Origin: Henricia sp. BOLD:AAB3569
Taxonomy: Eukaryota; Echinodermata; Asteroidea; Spinulosida; Echinasteridae
DNA length: 64,000 nt
NCBI GenBank assembly: GCA_037783545.1
Contig: JBBELK010000166.1
Location: 153,591 to 217,590 of the forward strand
Direction: 5' to 3'
In this document: one piece after another, positions 33,201-44,149 of the stretch
How the letters are laid out: the number at the start of each line of letters is the position of its first letter
How positions within the stretch are numbered: the stretch's first letter is position 1
The notes under the pieces: generated by a model
Databases searched by the model: none
Told to the model about the DNA's origin: nothing
What the model saw: the letters and a program-made list of their open reading frames with translations, nothing else
Made by a program: the position numbers and the translations under genes

Positions 33201-36200
33201 CTTGCTACCCTGGACCGCTTCGCCGTCAGGTCCGGTTACATTGGTAGCCTCATTTCCCTGGGGCATTCATAACAAGGAAAACTCATTACAAGAGACGTTC
33301 GAGAAGCGTACAGAGCGTGATCCAATTTAGAGGGACGTCCCTCACGTGAGGGACGGAAATTAGGAGACAAATGCCTTTCCTTAGTCAATACAACAAATGA
33401 AAACTAAAGTGAACCTGTACGTTTACCTGCTACTGATGTTAATACACACACCCAGTTTATCACATGTTGAAATTGACTTTACAGTTTGATTATGCAGAGG
33501 TTGTTTTTATGCGCGAGGGACGGACAATTAATAAAATTGACAAAAATTACCATTTGTTTACATGCATTTTCAACTACTTCTTGAAAATGTGATGGCACAG
33601 TGTGCCCAGGCAAATTTTTTTTTCTTAACTTTTGTAATATGATTGTCAAATTTTGACATTTCTTTACTGTTCGAGGTATTATTTTGATTAATTTAAGAAA
33701 TTTGGAAATTTTAATCCAGTGTTTACTAGTTTTGGATCAAATTCTACACTGTGTTACACCACTACACTGTGTTACTGGTTAAAGTGCTAAAGTTACTTGG
33801 TTAAAGTGCTAAAGTTACTTGGTTAAAGTGCTAAAGTTACTGGTTAAAGTTACCTTTCTTCCAGCCAGCACGTCAAACTCCACGCTCTCTCCATCCCCAA
33901 GACTGCGCAGATATTTCTTAGGGTTGTTCTTTATAATCGCAGTCTGCAGTTAAAAAGTAATTTTAGGAAAACCAAAATGAGTGTACAATCTTACAAGTGT
34001 ACAAAATATATTACCTGAAAAAATAATCAGGTAATGGTAGTTTTCTAAGAAAATATTCAATATTTTTATTTTATTTTTTGTGATAATAATCCGATTACAT
34101 TATTATATGTTGCATGTGTATTGTAAGAAAATGAATAAAATAAATACAAATTTACACATTAATAAATGTTTGGCTGAAAGTGCCTGTTATTGGTAAACAG
34201 TGCTAAAAACAAGAGTTCCTATTTTGGAATTTTTTTACTGATAAAAATGTCTTTTTTTCTCGAAACTGATATCACAATTTGAGACCACGTACTACCTAGA
34301 GGTGTTCCATAAGGTAAGTTCTACCAGCCTGTAGATGTAGTGGGTGTTGAACCAACTCCTAAACTAGAGGGTTTTTCAGACTTTGCTCCTGGACTATGAA
34401 GTTGATCATGCTTTTAGACCTTATGTGCAAAACATATGACAATTTTCTAAGTGTTTCCTTGAAAAACATTTCAATTTTTCCCACTCAAAATTTTGGGTTT
34501 TTCCATCAAATCTGCACATTCCAATGCTAGATAAGTAATTTCAAAGTTGCACTGTCCGTGTTTGGGTGAAACGATTACAAAAATTAATTCACACAAGTGA
34601 ACGAACTTAAAAAGCTTGCGTGTCTCTGTCTGTAACTAAAATTTAAAAAAAAAATTTAATTGTTGACATTGGGAATTGGAGATACAAGCCTTTTTCTTGA
34701 AACGGACTTCACATGTTGTACTTGTGCGCGTACGCTCATATGTACATTGTATGTGAAGAATTTCAGAAAAGAAAAAAATGTAGTCCGGGCATTACCTGGT
34801 GTACAAAGATGTCTTCTTGTGTGTCATCTCTGAAAGTTAAAAAAACAAACCAAGTATTTAGTACATCAAGAGCAATGATTAGACAAGCAACAAAAGCTGG
34901 GTGAAATCATTAAAAGACATTACATTATCGGAAAACTTAAAATACAGGAACAACAGCATTACATACATTGTAACTAAAGAATGATGTTAACTACATGTAC
35001 CTCGTAGAAATTTCAGCCACATAGAGAAATCACTAGAGAAGTCGCTTTGTTCGACGATGATTTTACGATGATTTGACAAAGATTTCCTGATGTGAACGCA
35101 CGCCTCTTCATTCGACAATGATTAGAATAGCTTCATTCGATAAAGCAAATAGCTTCATTCGATGAAGCAAACTTGTAAAGTGAACGGCTCCCTTCGTTCG
35201 ATGAAGCAACTTGGCGGGCCTGTTGCACAACAGCGTTGTGCGTCGAGCGCCTAGCAAGAGTTGTTTTTGACGCACCGCTGGAAACAACACAGCATGTCTA
35301 GACGCTTTAAGCCGAGCACTTGATGCGCGACGCACATGTACGACCTTCCACGGCTTCATTCGATCTTCGTTAGCAGTCTCTCTTTGTTTGATCTTCGTTA
35401 AGTGATATATGAACGCACGCTTTATTATCTACCGATGATTAACTACATAATCTTCGTCGAACGAAGCGATTTCTCAATTGAGAACGGGGTCATAGATGCA
35501 TTAATACCTTAGAAAACCTGAAAAATCCATGTATGTTTTTGTGTTGAATCAATGATAAAAAAAATGTCTGCAGACAATTATTGTTTGAATCTGCTACATG
35601 TAAGTGGGAGAGCATGCAGGCATTAAGCAGTGTTCTACATGTATAAACTTGGTTTTTACCTGTTGATGAATCCATAGCCACTGCGTACGTTGAACCACTT
35701 CACGGTGCCAGCGACTCCACTGGCTGAGAAAAAAGGACAGCAGTTTTTTTTTACACTTTTGGAATGATTGAGCACACTCACAACTTACATTGTACTTGTA
35801 AATACCGGTACATGTACATGTACCTTCAGTTCAGATAACTCATATGTACCTTTGCCATGGCAGGCCTGTAAGGTTTTCCTCAAAGATTACCATGCATGGC
35901 AGGGGTCGAATTTGACCTAAATTGCATGCTTGTCAGAAGGACCAGTAGATTAGAGAACTCTACTGGTCCTGCTAAAAATTTGGTGGTCCACTGGTGCTGT
36001 TTAAAATAAAGACATACATGTATCGCTTTCGTTCACAACACTGGACAACAACATCAGTTACGGTCAGACTAAAATACCGTGAGGAGATTGGGCGAAGTGG
36101 CGATCAGGCAAAGTGGCAATAGGGCAAAGTGGCGAAGTGGCGAAGACCCGGGAGAGGGGGGGGGGGGGGTTGTTGATCGCTCTGTATATGCCGGACGAAC

Positions 36201-39200
36201 CCATATTGTGCATTCTCATGCCAAAAAAAAGGCCTCCTGTTGCGGACAGACATACCGGTACACAAATATTCCCACCCCTATTGCAGGTTTTGAAGGAAAA
36301 CATATTTACAGGATGGCTATTTATTTAGAATTTAGAAAAGAAAACAAGAGAGAGCACCCCATACCCCGGTACCTCATACTTTTAGAAGGCTAAAAGTGTT
36401 GTTTTGGACGTTTTATATTGGGACGTTATCATTTTCTATATACACTTTTAGCCCCTTAACATTTTAACCCCCTTCGATCGTGTAGACCGATCTTACCTGC
36501 CCTCAAGAGGCCAGATACACATGTGTAAATCCTTACCGTAAATTCCAAATCAGACATTTAAAAGCACACCATGAAGGTCCTTGTAATCTCAAGACTTCTG
36601 TACCCTTGTCGTTCATTGTCCATGATGACTCAAACATCAAAAAAGGATAAAAGGAAGCAAAATCTGGAGTAAAATCGACAAATTTGGACAGACGGGAGAC
36701 TTGACCATGTCATGCATGCTGACTTCGCTACCCATGTGATCGCATCAAAAGGAAAGTAGTCCCACCCAAGCGGATGGAATTTGTTTAGCCTAGACCTGCA
36801 CCCTGTCTATGTGCGCTACGCTGCTCTCGCTCATATACAACGCGTGGGGAAGTAAATATGTGGACAGGGTTCCAGTCTAGGCTAAACAAAATCCATCCGT
36901 GTTGGTGGGACTACTTTCCTTTTGACGCGTCTCAGCATGAAGTCTGTGTACCACGCTGGCTGAAAATTTTCGATTTTACTCCAGATTTTGCTTCCTTTTA
37001 TCCTTTTTTGATGTTTGAGTCATCATGGACAATGAACGACAAGGGTACAGAAGTCTTGAGATTACAAGGACCTTCATGGTGTGCTTTTAAATGTCTGATT
37101 TGGAATTTACGGTAAGGATTTACACATGTGTATCTGGCCTCTTGAGGGCGTGTAAGATCGGTCTACACGATCGAAGGGGGTTAAAATGTTAAGGGGCTAA
37201 AAGTGTATATGGGTTTGTCCACAGTAATGGGGTACATTTCTGTAACATTCAAGATCTTAGGTCCGTGTTCACTTCAAATGTCTTAATTTTATCTTTGAAT
37301 TATCAAGCTAAACCGAGGAAATAACTTTTTCACCAAGGAGTAAGAAAAATAGTCCTACAACATACATTTCTGAAAACCCCGTGCACAAATTTTCCTATTA
37401 CGCGTGTAACAAAGACGGAAAAAAATGTCACAAAATGGTCTGTCCACGTTACCTACGTAATAGGAAAATTTGTACACAAGCTTTTCAAAAATGTATGTTG
37501 TGGCAGAATTTTTTTACCTTTTTGGGCAAAAGTTATCTCCTGAGAACAAAACAAGGACATTTCTTTAATTCTGAGATAAACTAAAGACATCTGAAAAGAA
37601 TTATTGACTTACTTTTCAAATGTACCCCATTACTGTGGACAGACCCATATAGAAAATGATAACGTCCCAATATAAAACATCCAAAACAACACTTTTAGCC
37701 TTCTAAAAGTAGGTACCTCAGTCCCCAAAATAATGGCAGCTATTGAATCCTGGACTAATCCCCTTTCCAACAACACCACTTGTGTGAAGATTGGCTCAGT
37801 AGTTCCTGAGATACAGGGTTCAAAGGTGGGCATCCGTGCCGCTTTTAGCCACAAATTCCAAAATATCAGGGGCCGTATCTCCGGAACCACTGGTCCGATT
37901 GATCTAAATTTCGATATTTAGTGGTGTTTGACTCTAATCAACAAGTATACCGGTACCAAGTTTCACCAAAATCTGAGAGGGTCAGGTTTAACCCATCGCA
38001 TGATTTGACATGGAATGACCCGATTTTTAAAGGAGAAAATGTGATTTTTCTACAGAAAAGCAAATTTGCGACAAAAGTGCAATTGGGAAAGATACAAAAT
38101 TAGATTATCTGTTGATTCGAGGAGGTAATTTCCTTTAAATCTTGGCATATTTGAAAGGCAACATTTCCGACAGAAGTGCAAATGTCAAGTATTATATCTT
38201 ACTCAAGTTAGGGCTATTATAGAATTGAATAAGCTATCGATTCGGGTCATGCTAATATTAATTATGCATGTTGCACAGTTAGCCGGGCTCCTTGACGTCT
38301 CATGATCGAGAAGCGCCATATTAGCTAAGATGGCAGCGCGTTGTCCGAATTTTGTCCAATGTTTCAAGACGCCGTAGGGGATAACGCTAAATGAATATTG
38401 TCCAAAAACTCCAATTTTTCAAGACGACCTACATGTAGATGGCCAAATTGACGATTCCGTAAGCGTAACTGTTATTTTATGAAACACTAGACTCTCAGGA
38501 TTACAATGGTGTATGTGAAAGTGCTCTGGTCTGATGTGCTTCGGACGATATTTGTAGAGGAACTTTCTCGGATTTCAGCAGTTAAAAACTTAGCCTCTAC
38601 GTACACCCTCGTAGTAGGGCTGTGATTTGTAATATTAAAGTCAGATTTAAAAAGCGAGCTATTTACAGCCCTATTTGTAGGGCTAGGCTAGCGTGTACTT
38701 AGCCTTTTGTCAGATGTGTTTTGACAAGTCGGGGGAGGGGCTTCGGAATTTCAAATGCCACCTTTGACGTCATATCATGCCCAGTGCATCGAAATAGAGT
38801 CGACGACATCAAACCGAACATTCCCGAAGGTAAGTCTCCACGGTTTTTTTATGTATAATGAAATAATGAATAATGAAAAATGAAAAAAGCCTCATAATTT
38901 TTCAAAATCCCTCAGACGGTAAACCGGATTTTTTTTATTCTCGTGGCCTAACGATCGATTCCAATATATAAATTTACCAAAATCTGTGTTCAATCTGAAC
39001 AAAACAATACGAAAATCTTTGTTCAATGGATTTCGTTCAATGTATACAGGGAAAAAATGCACTTTCCCTCCTAATTTTTACATGGTTTATAATGCGGTCA
39101 TACTAAAAAGCGTCAACACAGCGTCAACACACTCCAAAGCGTCAACACAGCGTCAACACAGCGTCAACACATCCAAAATGCATTAAAATTGACAAAAGCA

Positions 39201-40226
39201 GTATGTAACCCATACAGTATGGACAGAAACAAGATTTGTGCTTAAAATCAATAGGTTAAACGTCTGAAAATCGCGATTTTCAGTTCAAGAAAATTGGCTC
39301 TCCGTGCCGCTCCGAAATCGGCTGCCGAACACCCGCCATGTTGCCTCAGTGGCAGCGCGGACCATACCATTATTCTAAAGGGTGATAGCGTTGTACAATA
39401 AACCAACAGAGAGGGACGCGGCCGGGGTCGCCAGTGTTAAAAATATCTGCAAAGACTAACAATTTAATGCTGTGTTTACGCTGCAATTGCCTTTGTTGTT
39501 TAATTTTCTTTACTACAGCAAGGCGCCCTCTGTTGTTTATGACAAGATAATGTCATTACCTACACACCCCTACTTGAAATGGTGTAGTCCAAGCTTTGTG
39601 CGAAGTCAAGATGGCGGACAACGGCCGTGCGAGTTAAGGTCATTTTTTTCGCGTGAAAATACGATATTTTTAACAATGAAATGGAAACTCAATCCAATGG
39701 AAATTCTCTTTTATTGTATGTTTCACAATTATATGCCCTTTTTGTCAATTTAGAATGTGTTTTGGATGTGTTGACGGTGTGTTGACGCTTCTGTCATGTG
39801 TTGACGCTGTGTTGACGCTTTTTAGTGCGACCCTTTATAATGTCATAACAATTATAATCCTGGGTGTCCGTCATGTCCGTGTAGGAATGCTAATGAACCC
39901 AAAAATTATTTCACAATGATCAAGTTGTCTCAATGGTCGAGTTGTCTAAATGGTCGAGTTGTCTAAATGGTCGAGTTGTCTAAATGGTCGAGTTGTCTCA
40001 ATGGTCGAGTTGTCTCAATGGTCGGGTTGTCGGACGCGCGCCTAAAGCGCACAAAGAACGGCCGCGGTTCCGTGGCGTTTGTGTTGACTCAGTGAATCAC
40101 GTATTTTTGGTGGGATTATTTCAGCAACCACACCACAAATCCATTAAATTTTTACACCATCTTACCCAGCAGTGTTTTCTCCGAGGCCGATTCGGCCTCT
40201 GGTTGTTGCTCCGACTCCTCGGGCAT
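30223..40226 (-). CDS. YBX1: Y-box-binding cold-shock-domain protein (YBX1-like), complete, 278 aa
   Basis: Exons in transcription order: 40226-40166, 35723-35660, 34829-34796, 33943-33854, 33257-32961, 31883-31656, 30285-30223 (TGA). All are GT-AG and every phase fits. Exons 2-4 (64, 34 and 90 nt) reproduce the layout of vertebrate YBX1. The start [20 protein letters not shown] is short and acidic. The cold-shock domain (~22-92) has [15 protein letters not shown] (RNP1) and EDIFVHQTAI (RNP2), then [13 protein letters not shown] and [20 protein letters not shown]. Residues ~107-260 alternate arginine-rich and acid-rich blocks with a Gly-Arg run ([20 protein letters not shown]), the basic/acidic tail of Y-box proteins. 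These proteins coat mRNA in cytoplasmic mRNPs and bind Y-box DNA. Intron 1 (4.4 kb) holds a 1.3-kb foldback and a 739-bp element. It could equally be the single ancestral YBX1/2/3 gene. Confidence 0.95.
32020..32420. repeat. GCAACTGG/CCAGTTGC-rich palindromic element in YBX1 intron 5
   Basis: More than a dozen GCAACTG or CAGTTGC words occur on both strands in 400 bp. The outer ends GCAACTGGAAGCAACTC and GAGTTGCTTCCAGTTGC are mirrored. CANNTG E-box cores are therefore very dense here, but as a by-product of the repeat. Confidence 0.75.
33778..33853. repeat. 22-23 bp tandem repeat abutting a YBX1 splice donor
   Basis: GGTTAAAGTGCTAAAGTTACT repeats about 3.5 times. On the minus strand each unit carries GTAACTTT, the same sequence as the authentic donor of exon 33943-33854, which directly adjoins the array. 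Confidence 0.8.
34545..34745 (-). repeat. Dispersed repeat shared between YBX1 intron 2 and EIF5A paralogue intron
   Basis: AGTTGCACTGTCCGTGTTTG, TTAATTCACACAAG, GGAGATACAAGC and CGCTCATATGTACAT occur in the same order here and at 62840-63015. It ends about 50 bp from the 34-nt YBX1 exon. Ends were not defined. Confidence 0.65.
35024..35475. mobile_element. Palindromic MITE with CTTCATTCGATGAAGC words
   Basis: GAGAAATCACTAGAGAAGTC at the left and GAAGCGATTTCTC at the right are mirrored. The interior repeats TTCATTCGATGAAGC and GTTCGACGATGATT on both strands. In YBX1 intron 2. Confidence 0.7.
36377..37711. mobile_element. 1335-bp foldback element with perfect 9-bp TSD (TACTTTTAG family), carrying a nested MITE
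   Basis: Ends TACTTTTAGAAGGCTAAAAG mirror exactly, flanked by GGTACCTCA (36368-36376, 37712-37720). The two arms, about 450 bp each, are near perfect inverted copies around a centre at ~36820. The right arm is interrupted by a 436-bp element (37211-37646). In YBX1 intron 1. Relatives: 45232-47361 and a solo end at 21830-22043. Confidence 0.9.
37211..37646. mobile_element. Nested 436-bp MITE with ATAT duplication
   Basis: Ends GGGTTTGTCCACAGTAATGG and CCATTACTGTGGACAGACCC are inverted. ATAT flanks both sides (37207-37210, 37647-37650). The uninterrupted left arm of the host foldback shows the empty site. Confidence 0.85.
37722..39085. other. YBX1 intron 1 stretch without recognised element
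   Basis: No exon or bounded repeat was found. It contains AAGATGGCAGCGCG near 38330 and an AT-rich ATGAATAATGAAAAA run near 38870 that also occurs near 12850. Confidence 0.5.
39095..39833. mobile_element. 739-bp element with 9-bp TSD and GCGTCAACACA repeat ends
   Basis: Left end CGGTCATACTAAAAAGCGTC and right end (reverse) GGGTCGCACTAAAAAGCGTC are inverted, flanked by TTTATAATG (39086-39094, 39834-39842). Subterminal regions repeat GCGTCAACACA several times on the left and TGTGTTGACGC on the right. In YBX1 intron 1, about 330 bp from exon 1. Confidence 0.88.
39919..40032. repeat. 18-bp array ATGGTCGAGTTGTCTAA just inside YBX1 intron 1
   Basis: Six or seven units of about 18 bp containing GGTCGAGTTGTC end about 135 bp from the donor of YBX1 exon 1. 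The GTCGAGTTG core recurs in arrays at 12369-12734, 13325-13530 and 18785-18944. Confidence 0.85.
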
Positions 40227-40299
40227 TTTTTTAGGCAGATCTTTTTACCGGGCGTTGATGTTACTCCCCTACGCACAACGATCTTTCTTTGTGCTGCCA

Positions 40300-40312
40300 A
40301 GATGGCGTCTTT
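40300..40312 (-). promoter_or_regulatory. YY1-like motif in the YBX1 5' flank
   Basis: CCAAGATGGCG lies about 75-85 bp upstream of the YBX1 start codon, on the strand opposite to transcription. It matches the YY1 core AAGATGGCG common in housekeeping promoters. The same word also occurs inside foldback arms (45345), so the call is tentative. Confidence 0.4.
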
Positions 40313-40587
40313 TTTCGCAATGGATTGTGGTCTCGAAATGACGTTATTGGACTATTCCAAATTGTACACTCTCGGAGGGGTGGACGTTTTTTCTGTTGAC
40401 GGAGGAAGTCCCTCTTAATTTATTTTTATTCCATTCGTTATTTTATCCCGGTATTTTATATTTATTTATTCATCTTATCTAATATGTTTTTACCAATTTT
40501 TGCCATGGATACAGCCGCATTAGTATACATTAGAAATATTTCAAAAACTCACAACTCCGGATGAACTTGGGATTAGAGAAAAGTGCT

Positions 40588-40660
40588 TTATCGGGATTCG
40601 AACCCGAGACCTCTGACTCATTGGGCAGGAGCTCTGCCAGTTGAGCTCTAATGCACAGTT
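40588..40660 (-). repeat. tRNA-like sequence (SINE head or tRNA pseudogene)
   Basis: In reverse: TTAGAGCTCAACTGGCAGAGC (A box/D arm) and TCGGGTTCGAATCCCGA (perfect T arm). The acceptor stem does not pair. A further partial copy of the right half, with a decayed B box (GAGTTCGAAACC), lies at 40754-40800. Confidence 0.6.
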
Positions 40661-40989
40661 TTATAATCCTTCGGTTTTTCCCTATGGACACAAATTCTTT
40701 TTTTCGGTGTTTCATGAGCGCGCAAATGGGCAAATTAACGAACGCAATATCTGGTATGCGCCTAATCAGAGGTCTCGAGTTCGAAACCTATAAGGCCCTT
40801 ACGATTTTTCTCTCATCCCAAATTTGTTTGTTACATTTCAGTCGTAATCAGGCACCATACTATCCATACCAGCGTTCGCCACCTCGAAGCTTCGCTCGTA
40901 CTCACCGCCCTTACATGACGCAGGGATATGGGCTGATGTGCCTTCACTGAGATTTCTGTGAAGGAAGTACGTTACGCAAAGGTCACATG

Positions 40990-41501
40990 TAGTCTGGTAC
41001 CAGGACCAAAAATATTTTGACTAGACTGAATTTAAGGTCCGGCAGCCGCCAATTCCGCCATTTTGAAACAGGAGGAATTCCTCCTATTTCCGAAGGTTCC
41101 CGAAGTTACCCGAATGCACGTCCGGTCGTCCGGACGATACCGTTAATCGTCGGGTACACTTCGTCATTGTTTCGTGTGTATTTATGGTGATGCCACGGAT
41201 TCAAAACTATACCCAGTGGCTGTCTTCTTTTTGATGCTAGCCTACATGTATATTAAAATGGGCATATTTAATATTTTAAGGTTAATATATTAAATTTGTA
41301 TTGGTCAAATATGGAATAACCCCTTTCAATTTGTTGTACACTCATGCAATATAGCGCGCAGCGCGCTTTGAAAATTAACGGTTATGTGCTTCTAAAAATA
41401 AATGCATGACGTAATGCTTAAAGTGCTATTTTAAACACGACAGTAGCCGGTCCTCATATTCAGTCGTTGTATGTGGAATATGTGGAGCGGGAACCAGTCT
41501 A
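40990..41501 (-). mobile_element. MITE of the TAGACTGGT family, reverse copy
   Basis: Reverse-complement of 19715-20348, with TAGTCTGG and CCAGTCTA ends. The flanks GGTCACATG and GGACACATG differ at one position, consistent with an old 9-bp duplication. Confidence 0.82.
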
Positions 41502-41761
41502 AGGACACATGCAGCTAAAGACGCGCGGAGCATTATGGGTTGCTTGCTGCCAGACGAAAAAAATAAATTAATAGTATGCTAATGCTTATATATCAAGCGA
41601 AAAATCAAATTTACGATCGAATGGAATGAGTATACTGTTTGCAAAACCTACCTTGCCTGCTGGAAAAATAGTTTTTGCAAGAAAAAGACTTGACCTTGTG
41701 GTCACGTATCGTTAAAAAATTGACTAATGGGGCGCAAACAAAGTTTTTGACGCGATGACTC

Positions 41762-42180
41762 TAGACTGGTTCCTGCTCCACATATTCCACATACAACGAC
41801 TAAATATGAGGACCGGCTGCCGTAGTGTTTGAAAAAGCACTAATCATTACGTCATGCATTTATTTTTAGAGGAGCGCATAACCGTGAATTTCCAAAGCGC
41901 GCTGCGCGCTACGGCACGAGTGTATAACAATTTGAAATGTGTTATTCCATATTTGGCCAATAGAAATTTAATATATTACACATGCCTATTATAGCATCAA
42001 AAATCAAATTCAAACCTTGTCTGCATCATCATAAATAAACACGCGGCGGCACGCGGCATTAACTCAAATTTTCGTACCCGACGATTAACGATAACGTCAG
42101 GAACCTTCGGGAAAAGGAGGAATTCCTCCTGTTTAAATATGGCGGCCTGGCGGTTGCCGGACCTAAATATCATCTAAAAA
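41762..42180 (+). mobile_element. MITE of the TAGACTGGT family, decayed copy
   Basis: TAGACTGGTTCCTGCTCCAC through AGGAGGAATTCCTCCTG and a degenerate right end. Shorter than the other copies through deletions. Confidence 0.75.
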
Positions 42181-42317
42181 TAGTAGCAATTATAAAGAAA
42201 AACATAAGAATTGCATCGCAGTTTGAAAAAGGCCAAGTGAATGAGACACTCGGCGTGTGTAGACTCTACTCAAGTCACCAAATCGCCCAAATTCACGAGG
42301 CCTTGTCAAAAGGCTAA

Positions 42318-43172
42318 TTTCGCTGGGGAACAAGCAACAACAATCCTGTCGCCTTTCTGGACCAATCAGGACGCTTAATTGGCATGGCAGTGCATCGCAG
42401 GCATCCAAATGTAACGCGCGCAGATTGTAAAACCGTGCATGCAGTGTGATATACACCAATCCGGTAACTAAGATCTCCTCCCTGCATATCCGCCATAGCT
42501 GGGGGGCGTCCAGTGCATGGGCTGTGCGTTTTGTGTTGCTGTTAGAACGAAAAGCGCTCATCCATTACATGCACGAACGAGCCTATACTTCGCGTCTACG
42601 CGACGCGCCCGCCTTCGCGCGCACACACAACCCTACAAAGACGCGCAACTTGTTCGAAGTAAACAAATGCAGCTTCAGCAACAACAAAAACATACAGTTC
42701 ATTCAGTGGAAGCCCCCCAGCTATGGCGGATGTACGTACAGGGAAGAAGACCTTATTACCGGATTGGTGTATACGTATATTATACTCGGTAATATAATGC
42801 TGGCCGTGTCCGCCTCGGCGATTGGCTGCTATTTAAAGCATACAGGGGAATCCGTTCCATTCACGATGGTCAGCATGCATGTTATTAATTTGAAGGGGAA
42901 AAAATATGCGGTTTAAATAAAAACGTCGCCGGAAATTTTGGTAGGACAATCATACATAAGGAACAGAACCCAATACAATTTCTGGAAAGTATAGATTAAA
43001 TTGTTTCTTTTTGGCATAACATGACCGAATTTCTTAAATTACATCAAAATGACTCGGGCGTGCGTTGTCCGAACACAACATCCGGCTTAGCCTACTCCAC
43101 AGATTTGCGTGGATTTCCTCAGGGTATTGTACCGTTGCTTAGCAGAGTGGAAATTCCCTGAGATCTCAGGAT
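42318..43172 (+). mobile_element. CATCCT-family element, 5'-truncated, with a nested palindrome
   Basis: Matches 4831-5422 from ATCCTGTCGCCTTTCTGGAC to the terminal GATCTCAGGATG. It is interrupted by a palindromic insertion (about 42451-42772) with arms TACACCAATCCGGTAA and CATCCGCCATAGCTGGGGGG and their complements. The left 110 bp are missing. Confidence 0.78.
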
Positions 43173-43179
43173 GGTGTTT

Positions 43180-44140
43180 GCTGAATTGAAAGCAACATCC
43201 GCCTTACCAGGATCAGGAGCGGATCCAGGAATTTTTCCAATTATTTAGAAAACTTTCTGAGACAGAGGAAACGAAGAAAACAGATTGGACAGGCCACCGG
43301 TCCGGAGGCGCATTTTTTTTCCGAAGGGGGGGGGGGGGGGGAATGTGCGCTGCGCGTTGCAGACCGAGCACGGGAGGTCAGACTTGGGCAAATCTACGCC
43401 TTGAAATATTGACAGTCATTGTTCGACAACTAAATGCTGGTCGATTTTTTCGTCGATGTCTCATTTGAAAAAAAATATCAATTCAAAAACTTTTTTATTT
43501 TTCGAGGTGCCTCACCCAAAACGCACAGACTGTATATCTTTAAAGGGCCATTTTGAAAAATGTTTGAGCTACTTGTGGGAACTATCCCCAACGCAAACTG
43601 AAACACAAAATCACCACCCCTTCTAAATAACCCCTACAGCTTGGAACGGTCCGCGTTGGGGGTTGGCGAATTGCTTCAATTTGAGGAACCCCTCCCGGAA
43701 AAAAACAGTCGCCAGCTCGGCGATACGCGCATGCGTAATCTCTTGCCTCATCGGCCTTCTTTCCCGCACAGAGGGGCCACATGTGAGTAGGAAAAGTCCG
43801 ATTAAAATCTTAAATAAATTGATAAAGGTTGCATTTTCTTTTGATCGTGTGTTGTGATGCAATAATAATTTATTGTAAGAGACTGTTGATTTAATTACTC
43901 TGATTGAAATTTGGGATTTGGCGTGGTAGGGCGTAAAATAAGTTGTAAATGTGTGAAGGGAGAATCAGTGAGTGTGTCCGGAAACTGGGCATCGCCCCAT
44001 ACCACAATTTGTTGTAACTATAGCGCAATCTTCATGCCACGAAGTCTTTGAACTTGCGCAAGCAGACTTAAAATTTTAAGCTGGAGGTACTGAACAAAAT
44101 TGCACGTCCAATTTATAACTGCGCTTAGGCATTCATTTAC
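43180..44140. other. Intergenic stretch, no gene seen
   Basis: Contains a run of G near 43327-43341 and a repeat with GTTCGACAACTAAATG (43421) also found near 29825. The overlapping open frames on both strands have no recognisable product. Confidence 0.5.
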
Positions 44141-44149
44141 TTTTGGTGT

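Noticed and set aside
39984-40418. 144-codon plus-strand open frame
   Set aside because: It is antisense to YBX1 exon 1 and its flank, whose reading on the minus strand splices in phase to the cold-shock exons.
42446-42916. 156-codon open frame
   Set aside because: It crosses a MITE copy and a nested palindrome and has no recognisable domain.
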